In this document: piece after piece, positions 7,991 to 15,723 of the stretch
Numbering within the stretch: the stretch's first letter is position 1
Layout: each line of letters opens with the position of its first letter
Assembly: GCF_014384905.1 (NCBI RefSeq)
Contig: NZ_JACRSV010000001.1
Location: 744,001-808,000, forward strand
Length of the DNA: 64,000 nt
Reading direction: 5' to 3'
From: Fumia xinanensis
Lineage (GTDB): Bacteria; Bacillota; Clostridia; Oscillospirales; Ruminococcaceae
Notes under the pieces: model-generated
Databases searched by the model: none
What the model was told of the DNA's origin: nothing
Seen by the model: the letters and a program-made list of their open reading frames with translations, nothing else
Program-made: the position numbers and the translations under genes

Positions 7991-8419
7991 TTATAACAGC
8001 GCAAAATCGGGACTCTCAAACACTGTTTTCATTTGGCATAAGCAAAAAGGGTGTCCGGCGGGGTCGAGCATCACTCTCCAATCGTCAGAAAACTGATTTT
8101 CTGCGATTGTCGCCCCGCAATGAACGGCATATTGAATGGCTTCATCCAGATTATTTACAGCAAAGTCCAAATGCGCCATTTGCTGTTGAGCACCGGTTTT
8201 TTCCGGCCATACCGGCGGTTTATATTGGGGATTCCGCTGAAATGTAATACCGGGATACGCCCCCTGCTCCGCTCCCGGAGCGCCTACACAAGCGTAATCT
8301 TCATTGTGAAAAGGTATTTCCCACTTGAGAAGCGCTGCATAGAACTTTGCCAACTCATAAGGCTCTGTACAATCCACAGTAAATGCGTACATTTTGATTT
8401 TTAATTCATCATTCATCAT
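7991..8419 (-). CDS. Glyoxalase/bleomycin-resistance (VOC) family protein
   Basis: A 142-residue vicinal-oxygen-chelate protein. It shows both half-domains: DCTEPYELAKFYAALLKWEIPF at the start and MAHLDFAVNNLDEAIQYAVHCGA in the second half, closing with VMLDPAGHPFCLCQ. His and Asp/Glu at the usual metal positions (HLDF, LDPAGHPFCL) are present. The start at 8419 is chosen because GGAGGG lies 7 nt upstream; a longer frame to 8500 has no ribosome site. A possible promoter (TTGTCT, 17 nt, AATAAT on the minus strand) sits just upstream. Substrate unknown. Confidence 0.88.
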   Translation of the reverse strand: MMNDELKIKMYAFTVDCTEPYELAKFYAALLKWEIPFHNEDYACVGAPGAEQGAYPGITFQRNPQYKPPVWPEKTGAQQQMAHLDFAVNNLDEAIQYAVHCGATIAENQFSDDWRVMLDPAGHPFCLCQMKTVFESPDFALL

Positions 8420-8603
8420 GTAATTCCCTCCAAAATAAAAAATTATTGTAACTTTAAAGGTCAAAGACAAAATGCTTTGACAGGCAAGTGACTTTGCCAT
8501 ATGTAAGGCGCCTTAATTGTACTTTTCCATTTTAGCATATGGTCGTTACTGATATCAAGCCATATGGTGAGGCCGGGGCTGATCAGCAAAAGAAACAACA
8601 GAG

Positions 8604-8640
8604 GCTTGGGGCACCCTCCGTAAGGAAGGTGCCCCAAGGC
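8604..8640 (-). terminator. Hairpin downstream of the feo operon
   Basis: CTTGGGGCACC (8605-8615) pairs exactly with GGTGCCCCAAG (8628-8638). On the minus strand a T-rich but broken tail follows. It lies about 100 nt beyond the last feo gene and is the likely operon terminator. Apart from it, 8420-8737 contains no gene I can support. Confidence 0.5.
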
Positions 8641-8737
8641 TTTTGTAGGGCGGCACGCCCTGAGTTAGTCCACACGCTTTTAGGCTGTAATTGGGATTGT
8701 GGGTGTCACAATCCGATGCTTGCTATCCCTGTGGACA

Positions 8738-8914
8738 TCATTTTGCCTTTCGCCGTTTCACCTGAATGTCACGACCGCCACTACATTTCCCGCCGCATTG
8801 CTTGGAGTACGGACAGCCGACACAGGTTTCGCCACACTTTTTTGCTTTGTGCAGATACCACACGATACCGCCTATAATCCCCATTAGAATTACAATGATT
8901 ATAAAATTTTCCAT
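8738..8914 (-). CDS. FeoB-associated Cys-rich membrane protein
   Basis: A 58-residue protein: one N-terminal membrane helix (about residues 4-21, IIIVILMGIIGGIVWYL), then a cytosolic Cys cluster (KKCGETCVGCPYSKQCGGKC) and a basic tail. This is the form of the FeoB-associated Cys-rich protein found next to FeoB in Firmicutes. It begins 3 nt after the feoB stop and so is almost surely translated with it. The Cys pairs could receive Fe2+ as it leaves the FeoB channel; this is an inference from context. The gene is small and easily missed. Confidence 0.9.
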   Translation of the reverse strand: MENFIIIVILMGIIGGIVWYLHKAKKCGETCVGCPYSKQCGGKCSGGRDIQVKRRKAK

Positions 8915-8917
8915 AAC

Positions 8918-10975
8918 TTATTTACTCACCGCATATCCCATATGCTTTGATTCGCTCAAAGCATATTCCATTTTCATCTTTTTCTTGGTATTCGCCATCA
9001 ATCCTATAACCACGGCAATCATAACAACAACTGCCGCCAAGCCTGCAAGAGCCGCACCGATATTCAGCGCAGCAGGCGCAGTAATCAGCGTACCAACAGT
9101 ATATACAAGATATGCCACGGTAAAGCCAACACCAAGTTGTAAACCGATACCGCCTAAAACCCATTTTGTACTTTTCATTTCCGAGTTCATAGCCCCTATC
9201 GCTGCAAAGCAAGGCGGAGTATAGAGGTTGAACATCAAGTAGGCAAGTGCCGCCACCTTGGTAATTGCCAAAATGCCCGCAACCTCTGCGCCTGCCCCCT
9301 CCATTAAAGCGAGTTCTTCTGTATCAATCAGATTTTCAAGTCCTACAAAGCAAACAGCTAATGTGCCTACAACATTTTCCTTTGCGATAAATCCTGTAAC
9401 TGCTGCCGCCGCAAGTTGCCAACTGAGAACGCCCACAATCGGTAGGAGCAAGTAAGCGAACGGAGAGGCGATTGACGCCAAAATAGAGGAATCTGCCGTT
9501 TCAGCCACCTGAAAATCCCAAGTAAAGGTCTGCATAATCTGAACAGCTGTATTACAAAGAAGAATGATGGTAGCCGCTTTTACGATATATGCTTTTCCTC
9601 GGCTGCACATTGATTTGAATGCACCCCAAAGGGAAGGTGCTTTATATTCGGGCAGTTCAATAATAAAGAAGGATTTTCTTGCCTTATATCCTGCAATCTT
9701 ATTCACAAGCAGAGCGCCAAGGAAAATAAGTGCAATACCTGAAGCGTACATCAAAAAGCTGACCCAGCCTGCATTGTCAAAAAATGCTCCTGCAAACAAA
9801 GAGATAACCGGGATTTTTGCACCGCAGGGCATAAAGGGCGCCAGCATTGCCGTTGCTCTGCGCTCACGCTCATTTCGGATTGTCCGGCTTGCCATAATAC
9901 CGGGAACGGCACAGCCAATCGTAATAACAAACGGAATTACCGATTTACCTGAAAGACCGACCTTCTTAAAGATGGGATCAAGTACAACCGCCGCACGGGA
10001 TAAATAACCACAATCTTCCAAAAGCGCAATCAGGAAGTACATGACCATAACAAGCGGCAGAAATCCGACAACGGCAATCACACCGCCGATTACGCCGTCG
10101 ACAAGCAAAGCGGAAAGCAATGGATTTGCATTTTCCAAAAGATCGCCAACCCAGCCTTGGAACATTTCAAGCAAAGGAACAAGTCCGGGGATAAAGGTAT
10201 CTCCAACCTCCACGCCTTCTGCAATCCAAGTGCCAAGCCAAGTTTGCGAAATCTGGAATACAAGGAACATTACAACTGCAAAAATCGGAATGCCAAGCCA
10301 TTTATTTGTAAGCACAGCGTCGATTTTGTCGTTGATGTTTTTATCCTTCGTTAAAACCTTGCGGCTTTCTACCGCCTTTACGATTTTGTTTACAAATTCA
10401 AATCGCTTACGATCAGCCGCCTCAACAGCCTGCTTATTGGTCAAGTCAATGCTATCCTGTATGTATGGTGCGGATTGGACAGTGCCTGATTGTGAAACTG
10501 CTGTTTCAATAACTTTTTTCAAGCCTTCGGCAGAAACAGACACAGTATCGATAACGGGACAGTTCAATTTTTCAGATAACAAAGCCGTATCAATTTCTGT
10601 CCCTTTTTTCTCATTCAAGTCGCTTTTGTTCAAAGCCACAATCACAGGAATACCCAATTCCAAAAGCTGTGTGGTAAAGAAAAGACTGCGGCTTAGATTT
10701 GTAGCATCTACAATATTAATGATAGCATCTGGGTTTTCCTTTTTCACATAAGAGCTTGTAATACTTTCCTCACTTGTGAATGGGGACATTGAATAAGCAC
10801 CCGGAAGATCGACAGCAATTATCTGCTGTTCTCTAGCATACGCCTTTTTGACGGGATGTTCTTTTTTGTCTACGGTAACACCCGCCCAGTTACCGACTTT
10901 TTCATTTCGTCCGGTAAGAGCGTTATACATCGTGGTTTTGCCGGAGTTCGGATTGCCTGTCAAAGCAATTCTCAT
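8918..10975 (-). CDS. feoB: Ferrous iron transporter FeoB
   Basis: A 685-residue Fe2+ transporter. The N-terminal G domain has GNPNSGKTT (residues 7-15), a T in the switch (NWAGVTVD), DLPG (56-59) and NKSD (116-119). A helical spacer follows to about residue 210. The membrane part has two Gate motifs; the first contains GCAVPGIMASRT near residue 353. The start follows AGGAGGATACC. Upstream, between feoA and feoB, lies a palindromic operator at 11034-11059, so feoB may have its own iron-controlled promoter in addition to the one ahead of feoA. Base composition is more AT-rich than the neighbouring operons. Confidence 0.97.
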   Translation of the reverse strand: MRIALTGNPNSGKTTMYNALTGRNEKVGNWAGVTVDKKEHPVKKAYAREQQIIAVDLPGAYSMSPFTSEESITSSYVKKENPDAIINIVDATNLSRSLFFTTQLLELGIPVIVALNKSDLNEKKGTEIDTALLSEKLNCPVIDTVSVSAEGLKKVIETAVSQSGTVQSAPYIQDSIDLTNKQAVEAADRKRFEFVNKIVKAVESRKVLTKDKNINDKIDAVLTNKWLGIPIFAVVMFLVFQISQTWLGTWIAEGVEVGDTFIPGLVPLLEMFQGWVGDLLENANPLLSALLVDGVIGGVIAVVGFLPLVMVMYFLIALLEDCGYLSRAAVVLDPIFKKVGLSGKSVIPFVITIGCAVPGIMASRTIRNERERRATAMLAPFMPCGAKIPVISLFAGAFFDNAGWVSFLMYASGIALIFLGALLVNKIAGYKARKSFFIIELPEYKAPSLWGAFKSMCSRGKAYIVKAATIILLCNTAVQIMQTFTWDFQVAETADSSILASIASPFAYLLLPIVGVLSWQLAAAAVTGFIAKENVVGTLAVCFVGLENLIDTEELALMEGAGAEVAGILAITKVAALAYLMFNLYTPPCFAAIGAMNSEMKSTKWVLGGIGLQLGVGFTVAYLVYTVGTLITAPAALNIGAALAGLAAVVVMIAVVIGLMANTKKKMKMEYALSESKHMGYAVSK

Positions 10976-11033
10976 AATGGTATCCTCCTGTAAATTGATT
11001 TTTCAAAATCCTTGCGGATTAAGTTGTTATTTT

Positions 11034-11059
11034 ATTTGGTTAGCAAACGCTAACCAAAT
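11034..11059. promoter_or_regulatory. DtxR-type operator 1 (feoA-feoB gap)
   Basis: A perfect palindrome: 11-bp arms ATTTGGTTAGC and GCTAACCAAAT around AAAC. Its core, GTTAGC-N4-GCTAAC, is shared with the two operators ahead of feoA and resembles the TTAGGTTAGCCTAACCTAA box of iron-dependent DtxR repressors. Confidence 0.8.
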
Positions 11060-11094
11060 GGGTGAAAGGTAAGCCAAAGCGATACCTTTGCATC

Positions 11095-11316
11095 CTATAC
11101 AACAATCGCTTCGGCTAATTGGCTGTCAATATTATATCTTCCGTCTTTGATGGAAACAACACACCCGTCCTTTAGATGTGAAACAACCGTGATACGCTCA
11201 CCGTTGTAACAACCGAGTGAAAACAGAAACGCATTTAATTCGTCATCGTCTGTTTTGATTTGCTTAATAATATATTCCGTACCTTCATTGGCGTTTCGTA
11301 AAGTCATATATGTCAC
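11095..11316 (-). CDS. feoA: Ferrous iron transport protein FeoA
   Basis: A 73-residue SH3-like-fold protein that works with FeoB. The order is typical: MTLRNANEGTEYIIKQI, a hydrophobic turn FLFSLGCYNGERITVV, then KDGCVVSIKDGRYNIDSQLAEAIVV. In most FeoA the loop motif is LGLxxGxxI; here it is LGCYNGERI. Start choice: AGGAG lies 6 nt before a GTG at 11316; an ATG at 11307 would give the more usual MTLR start but is 15 nt from the ribosome site. It leads the feoA-feoB-Cys-rich operon. Confidence 0.9.
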   Translation of the reverse strand: MTYMTLRNANEGTEYIIKQIKTDDDELNAFLFSLGCYNGERITVVSHLKDGCVVSIKDGRYNIDSQLAEAIVV

Positions 11317-11347
11317 CACTCTCTCCTCTCAAAGGTAACCCTTTTAA

Positions 11348-11361
11348 TTAGCGATCGCTAA
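11348..11361. promoter_or_regulatory. DtxR-type operator 2
   Basis: TTAGC-GATC-GCTAA, a perfect 14-bp palindrome with the same half-sites and 4-nt spacing as operators 1 and 3. It lies in the feoA leader. Confidence 0.7.
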
Positions 11362-11376
11362 CTGATGGTCTGAAAA

Positions 11377-11400
11377 TGTAGTTAGCATTCGCTAACTACA
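11377..11400. promoter_or_regulatory. DtxR-type operator 3, at the feoA start site
   Basis: Perfect 10-bp arms TGTAGTTAGC and GCTAACTACA around ATTC. It begins 3 nt downstream of the feoA -10 box, so a bound repressor would cover the transcription start. Confidence 0.8.
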
Positions 11401-11403
11401 GGC

Positions 11404-11432
11404 AGTATATATCTTATTTGCCGACTTGTCAA
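11404..11432 (-). promoter_or_regulatory. feoA promoter
   Basis: On the minus strand TTGACA (11432-11427) and TATACT (11409-11404) are separated by exactly 17 nt. Operator 3 directly follows the -10. Confidence 0.85.
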
Positions 11433-11466
11433 GACCTTATATGAAAAATATCTGCTTTTTCCCAAG

Positions 11467-11495
11467 TTGATTTTTTGGATAGATTGTGATAAAAT
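11467..11495 (+). promoter_or_regulatory. Promoter of the iron regulator gene
   Basis: TTGATT (11467-11472), 17 nt, TAAAAT (11490-11495). It diverges from the feoA promoter; no operator palindrome overlaps it. Confidence 0.6.
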
Positions 11496-11541
11496 ATATT
11501 TTCAAAATATATCAGATATACATTTTTAGGGAGTAATCACT

Positions 11542-11913
11542 ATGTCGCTGAAAGAATCCGGGGAAATGTACCTCGAAACAATATATATTTTATCGCAAAT
11601 AGGTTCGCCTGTCCGTTCTTTGGATATTGCTGAATATATGGGATATTCCAAGCCCAGCGTCAGCCGTGCAGTAGGCTTGCTGCGAAATGCAGAATATATC
11701 TCTGTCAATCACGACGGGTATATCACACTAACAAAGACCGGCAATGAAATTGCGGCAAAAATTTATGATAGGCACATCACTTTAACTAAAGCTCTGATGT
11801 TGCTTGGTGTAGATGAAGAAATAGCAACAGAAGATGCCTGCAAGATAGAGCACGCTATCAGCGATAAATCTTTTGCGGCAATCAAAAAACATCTTGCCGA
11901 ATATGATAACTGA
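11542..11913 (+). CDS. DtxR/IdeR-family iron-dependent repressor
   Basis: A 123-residue metal-responsive repressor with a winged helix (LDIAEYMGYSKPSVSRAVGLLRNAEYI, residues 28-53) and the dimerisation domain; there is no C-terminal SH3 domain. Metal ligands fit the iron type of the family: M9 in SGEMYLETIY (DtxR Met10), H78, C100, E103 and H104 in EDACKIEH (DtxR His79, Cys102, Glu105, His106). Manganese sensors of the MntR type have Asp and Glu at the Met and Cys positions. It is divergent from feoA and the three palindromes nearby are its obvious targets, so I infer Fe2+-dependent repression of the feo operon. Confidence 0.92.
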   Translation: MSLKESGEMYLETIYILSQIGSPVRSLDIAEYMGYSKPSVSRAVGLLRNAEYISVNHDGYITLTKTGNEIAAKIYDRHITLTKALMLLGVDEEIATEDACKIEHAISDKSFAAIKKHLAEYDN

Positions 11914-11947
11914 AAAAATTTCAATATCTAAAACAGCAGATTGAAAA

Positions 11948-11991
11948 GGCACTCAAAGGGAAATATTAAAACCCTTCGAGTGCTTTTGTTT
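11948..11991 (+). terminator. Terminator after the iron regulator
   Basis: GCACTCAAAGGG (11949-11960) pairs, with one mismatch, with CCCTTCGAGTGC (11972-11983), then a T-rich tail. Confidence 0.8.
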
Positions 11992-11999
11992 TAGTTAAA

Positions 12000-12421
12000 T
12001 ATCAAATTTCTGTTTACAACCTCCGGTTGCTCTGTTGAAAATGCTATTCGTTGCTCTAACCCAAGCCATTTGGTCGGTCGCTTTAAGTTCTTCGGTCACT
12101 CCCTCACGAAGTGTCTCCCTTTCCGTTGCGTTTTTTGTCCTTTTGTGCTATACTTGCCCTATATAGGCAGGAGAGAATTTTTCAAAGCGCCGTGGGCGCT
12201 TTTTCTCTTGTCTGGAAGACGGCCTTGTCATTTTGATGCAAAATAACGAATATTATCCCGAATTTCCGGCAATTTTTTTAGGATTTGTTTACAAATCCAC
12301 GTCGGTTTTTTGCTAAAATGAAAGGGCAGTTTTGCATATCAACGCGTTATTGCGGAAAATTTGACAGGTGAGCTTGCTTTTATGACAGACTCAACCATCG
12401 AATCAAAAAAGAAATGGAGTT
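12000..12421. other. Gene-free stretch between the feo island and the ABC operon
   Basis: No coding frame with a ribosome site is visible. A GC hairpin (AGCGCC, GT, GGCGCT at about 12185-12200) ends in T5 and looks like an orphan terminator. An extended -10 (TGCTAAAAT, 12311-12319) may be the promoter of the ABC operon. The first half reads like decayed sequence, and may mark the edge of the transferred feo island. Confidence 0.4.
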
Positions 12422-12427
12422 TTGGGA

Positions 12428-13513
12428 ATGATCGAGGTATCAAAACTCACCAAATGTTACGGTGACAAGCGCGCGGTGGACAATGTGAGCTTTACCGTCA
12501 ACCAGGGTGAAATCCTAGGGTTTCTCGGCCCAAACGGCGCGGGAAAATCCACCACAATGAATATTCTGACCGGATACATATCCTCTACGTCCGGGGAGGC
12601 AAAAATCGATGGGTTCGACATTTTGGAGAACCCCACCGAGGCTAAAAAACGTATCGGCTACCTGCCGGAGCATCCGCCCCTGTATTTGGACATGACTGTC
12701 TGGTCGTATCTGGAGTTTGTCTATCAGCTCAAAAAGGTGCAGCTTCCTATGAAGGAGCATCTGGAGCAGATCTGCCGTAAGGTGAAGATTGAAAACGTCC
12801 AGCACCGTATCATCAAAAACCTCTCGAAAGGTTACCGCCAGCGGGTGGGCTTTGCCCAGGCCCTTGTGGGCAATCCGGAGGTGCTGATTCTTGACGAGCC
12901 TACCGTAGGCTTGGACCCCAAGCAGATCATTGATATCCGCAACCTTATCAAATCTCTCGGTGAAGACCATACTGTTATCCTTTCGTCCCACATTTTGCCT
13001 GAAATACAGGCAATCTGCGACCGGGTTGTCATTATAAACAACGGTGTTATCGTCGCTGATGACACGGCGGACAACCTGTCGAAAAATATGAGCGATGATT
13101 TCCGCTACACAGCCCGCATCGAAGGGCCGGAAGGGGAGCTTATCAGTATCCTCAGGCAGATTCCCGACATGGTGGAAGTGATCCCTCTGGGAGAGAAGGA
13201 GCCCGGTGTCTGCGAATTTATCCTGGAAGCCAAGCCAGAGGCCGATATTCGCCGTCCGCTGTTTGACGCGGTGTCGGCAAATCAATACCGGATTCTGGGC
13301 CTCAAGTCTAACGAGATGACGCTGGAGGACATCTTTTTGCAGCTTACCTCCGGGGATACCCAGAATATCCATGTTTCCGAAATCCTGCCGGATGGGCAGC
13401 AAAAAGAACAAATACAGTCAGGGGCGGCAGAAATCGCGGGACAGTTCTTTGACCAAGATAATTCTGACGAAGCAGAGACTGGTACAGAAGATGCAGATGG
13501 AGGTGAGGAGTAA
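12428..13513 (+). CDS. ABC transporter ATPase (Gld-type exporter)
   Basis: A 361-residue ATP-binding subunit. Walker A GPNGAGKST near residue 36, signature LSKGYRQRV near residue 135, Walker B LILDEPT near residue 156, and the H-loop SSHILPE near residue 187. Beyond residue 230 there is an accessory domain with an acidic tail (SDEAETGTEDADGGEE). The ATG at 12428 is chosen over a TTG 6 nt upstream because GGAG lies 8 nt ahead. Its stop overlaps the permease start by one base (TAATG), so it is the first gene of a four-gene operon. Confidence 0.93.
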   Translation: MIEVSKLTKCYGDKRAVDNVSFTVNQGEILGFLGPNGAGKSTTMNILTGYISSTSGEAKIDGFDILENPTEAKKRIGYLPEHPPLYLDMTVWSYLEFVYQLKKVQLPMKEHLEQICRKVKIENVQHRIIKNLSKGYRQRVGFAQALVGNPEVLILDEPTVGLDPKQIIDIRNLIKSLGEDHTVILSSHILPEIQAICDRVVIINNGVIVADDTADNLSKNMSDDFRYTARIEGPEGELISILRQIPDMVEVIPLGEKEPGVCEFILEAKPEADIRRPLFDAVSANQYRILGLKSNEMTLEDIFLQLTSGDTQNIHVSEILPDGQQKEQIQSGAAEIAGQFFDQDNSDEAETGTEDADGGEE

Positions 13514-14214
13514 TGGCAGCGATTTTCAGAAGGGAGTTTTCTTCCTATTTTACTTCTCCCATCGGGTACATCTATCTGACAGTGTTTTACTTCTTCTCCG
13601 GTATGTTCTTTAACAGTGTGGTCACTGCAAATTCTACCGACGTGACTCCGGTATTCAGTTCGCTGTTTCTGATTTTGTTGATTCTCATTCCGCTGTTGAC
13701 CATGCGTCTTTTGAGCGAAGAGAAAAAACAGAAAACCGATCAGCTGCTTTTGACCTCTCCGGTGAGCCTGTCGGGGCTTGTGTACGGAAAATTTTTGGCG
13801 GCGTTTTGCATTTACGCTATGGGCATCGCCGTGACCCTCGTCTATTCGGTGATTTTGGCCGGCTTTGCTTCCCCTCAGTGGATGGTGGTCGCCGGGAACA
13901 TTCTGGGTGCGCTGCTTTTGGGCTTTGCCATGATTTCCATCGGGCTTTTCATCTCTTCTCTCACCGAGAACCAGATGATCGCCGCTGTGGGAAGTTTTGC
14001 CGCTATGTTGTTCATCTGGCTGATGGATGCTTTTACCAGTCTGATTTCGGTAAAATGGATTTCCGAGGTTCTGCTCAGCATCTCCTTTATGGCCCGGTAT
14101 TCTGAATTTACATCGGGTATACTCAACCTCTCAAATGTACTGTACTTTTTAAGCGTCGGCGTCATTTTTAACTTCCTCACCGTCCGGGTGCTGGAAAAGA
14201 GGCGCTGGAGCTAA
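13513..14214 (+). CDS. ABC-2 type permease (GldF-like)
   Basis: A 233-residue membrane subunit with six hydrophobic helices. The beginning (FRREFSSYFTSPIGYIYLTVFYFFSGMFF) and LLTMRLLSEEKKQKTDQLLLTSPVSLSGLVYGKFLAA are characteristic of the GldF/NosY-like ABC-2 permeases. It forms the membrane channel for the ATPase just upstream. The cargo is unknown; in Bacteroidetes GldF belongs to gliding motility, but Firmicutes homologues occur without gliding. Confidence 0.9.
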   Translation: MAAIFRREFSSYFTSPIGYIYLTVFYFFSGMFFNSVVTANSTDVTPVFSSLFLILLILIPLLTMRLLSEEKKQKTDQLLLTSPVSLSGLVYGKFLAAFCIYAMGIAVTLVYSVILAGFASPQWMVVAGNILGALLLGFAMISIGLFISSLTENQMIAAVGSFAAMLFIWLMDAFTSLISVKWISEVLLSISFMARYSEFTSGILNLSNVLYFLSVGVIFNFLTVRVLEKRRWS

Positions 14215-14265
14215 GAGACCGTTTGAAACGACTGACTTTACAAGGAAAAGGAATGGTAGGCAGAA

Positions 14266-15720
14266 ATGAAGAAAAACATTTTCAACAACCGGCGCTTCAA
14301 ACACGGTTCTCTCGCCACTATTATGACGATTGGGCTGATTGTGTTGGTGGTGCTTGTGAATATCATCGCTTCGATGGTCGCTGACCGGCTACCGGTCAAC
14401 ATCGATTTGACCGACAACCAGATGTACGAACTCTCCCAGGAATCTGTGGATTATGTAAAACAGCTCAAAGAGCCGGTCACAATCGAAGTGTTCGCCTCGG
14501 AAGACGATTTTAATAAGATGGGACAAATGTATGGCTTTGAGCAGTTCACAAAACAGGCGATGGAGTTGTTCAAAAAATACAGCCTTTACGGTGATGTAAC
14601 TGTAAATTACCTGGACCCTTACACCAACCCGGATATCCTGTCCAAGTACCCTAAAGAAAGCCTTGGACTGGGAAGCGTGGTGGTTTCCTGCGGGGACCGT
14701 TACCGCGCTCTCGCTTTGTTCGACTTGTTTAACCTTGATTCCCAGACGGGGATGGTGGTTTCCTCCAAAGTGGAAAACGCGGTGACAAACGCCATCATGC
14801 TGGTGACAAACGCCAATCCCACCACTGTTACTGTGCTGACCGGCGTAAATACTGGAGATGTGTCGGGACTGACTAGCTTATTGAAATCCAATGGATATCT
14901 GATTCAGGAAACCGACATTCTCACAGGCCAGATTGATCCTAATTCCTCTATTGTGATTTTGGCGGCTCCTATGGTTGACATTCCCGCCGAGTCTTTGAAA
15001 AAAATAGATGAATATCTGGACAACGGAGGCAAAAATCTCTATTATTTTGCTGATCCGACCCAGCCGAAGCTCCCCAATGTGGAAGAATTTTTGAGCGAGT
15101 GGGGAATTGGGGTAGGAACCGGAACTGTTGTGGAAACGGATGAAAACAAAATTTTCTTTGACCGCAGCTTTGTTATGCAAAATTACGGAGGCACTAGCTT
15201 TACAGAGGGCCTCGGCACCACGCAAAATGCGATTTTAGCCGTTCAGTACCGTCCTATTGAACAGCTCTTTACTGAAAACTCCAACCGCACGACCCAAGCG
15301 CTGATGTATTCCTTTGATACGGCAGCTTTGATGCCCGCCAACTCTGAAAGTGATTGGCAGCCTTCCAGCGACACTGAGACCAAGAGCTACAACGCCTTAG
15401 TATTAGGACAGCGTACCGTTTTAGAGGGGAATGATCAAAAAACCTCTTCTGTTGCAGTATTTGGCTCGACGCTGATAGCCGACCAGAGCATATTGTCCAT
15501 GACAGCTCTCAATAATGCGGAGTATCTTGTCAACATGAGCAATATCTTGTGCGATAAAGAGGACAGCGGCGTCATCATTACTGAAAAGACTTCTGGTAAT
15601 CAGACTTTGGGCATCAGCAACACCCAGAAAACCGTCATTAATCTGGTGTTCCAGTATCTGCTGCCTGTGGCGATCATTGTTGCAGGCGTGGTGGTTTGGG
15701 CACGCAGGAGGAATCGGTAA
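14266..15720 (+). CDS. GldG-like ABC auxiliary protein
   Basis: A 484-residue protein with an N-terminal membrane helix (residues 16-39), a large extracytoplasmic part and a C-terminal helix (about 457-478, VFQYLLPVAIIVAGVVVWA) ending in RRRNR. The outer part opens with NIDLTDNQMYELSQESVDYVKQLKEPVTIEVFAS, the usual entry of the ABC_transp_aux/GldG family. It is expected to sit beside the permease and handle an unknown envelope substrate. It begins 51 nt after the permease gene and is followed after 3 nt by the DUF4340 gene. Confidence 0.88.
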   Translation: MKKNIFNNRRFKHGSLATIMTIGLIVLVVLVNIIASMVADRLPVNIDLTDNQMYELSQESVDYVKQLKEPVTIEVFASEDDFNKMGQMYGFEQFTKQAMELFKKYSLYGDVTVNYLDPYTNPDILSKYPKESLGLGSVVVSCGDRYRALALFDLFNLDSQTGMVVSSKVENAVTNAIMLVTNANPTTVTVLTGVNTGDVSGLTSLLKSNGYLIQETDILTGQIDPNSSIVILAAPMVDIPAESLKKIDEYLDNGGKNLYYFADPTQPKLPNVEEFLSEWGIGVGTGTVVETDENKIFFDRSFVMQNYGGTSFTEGLGTTQNAILAVQYRPIEQLFTENSNRTTQALMYSFDTAALMPANSESDWQPSSDTETKSYNALVLGQRTVLEGNDQKTSSVAVFGSTLIADQSILSMTALNNAEYLVNMSNILCDKEDSGVIITEKTSGNQTLGISNTQKTVINLVFQYLLPVAIIVAGVVVWARRRNR

Positions 15721-15723
15721 TCT

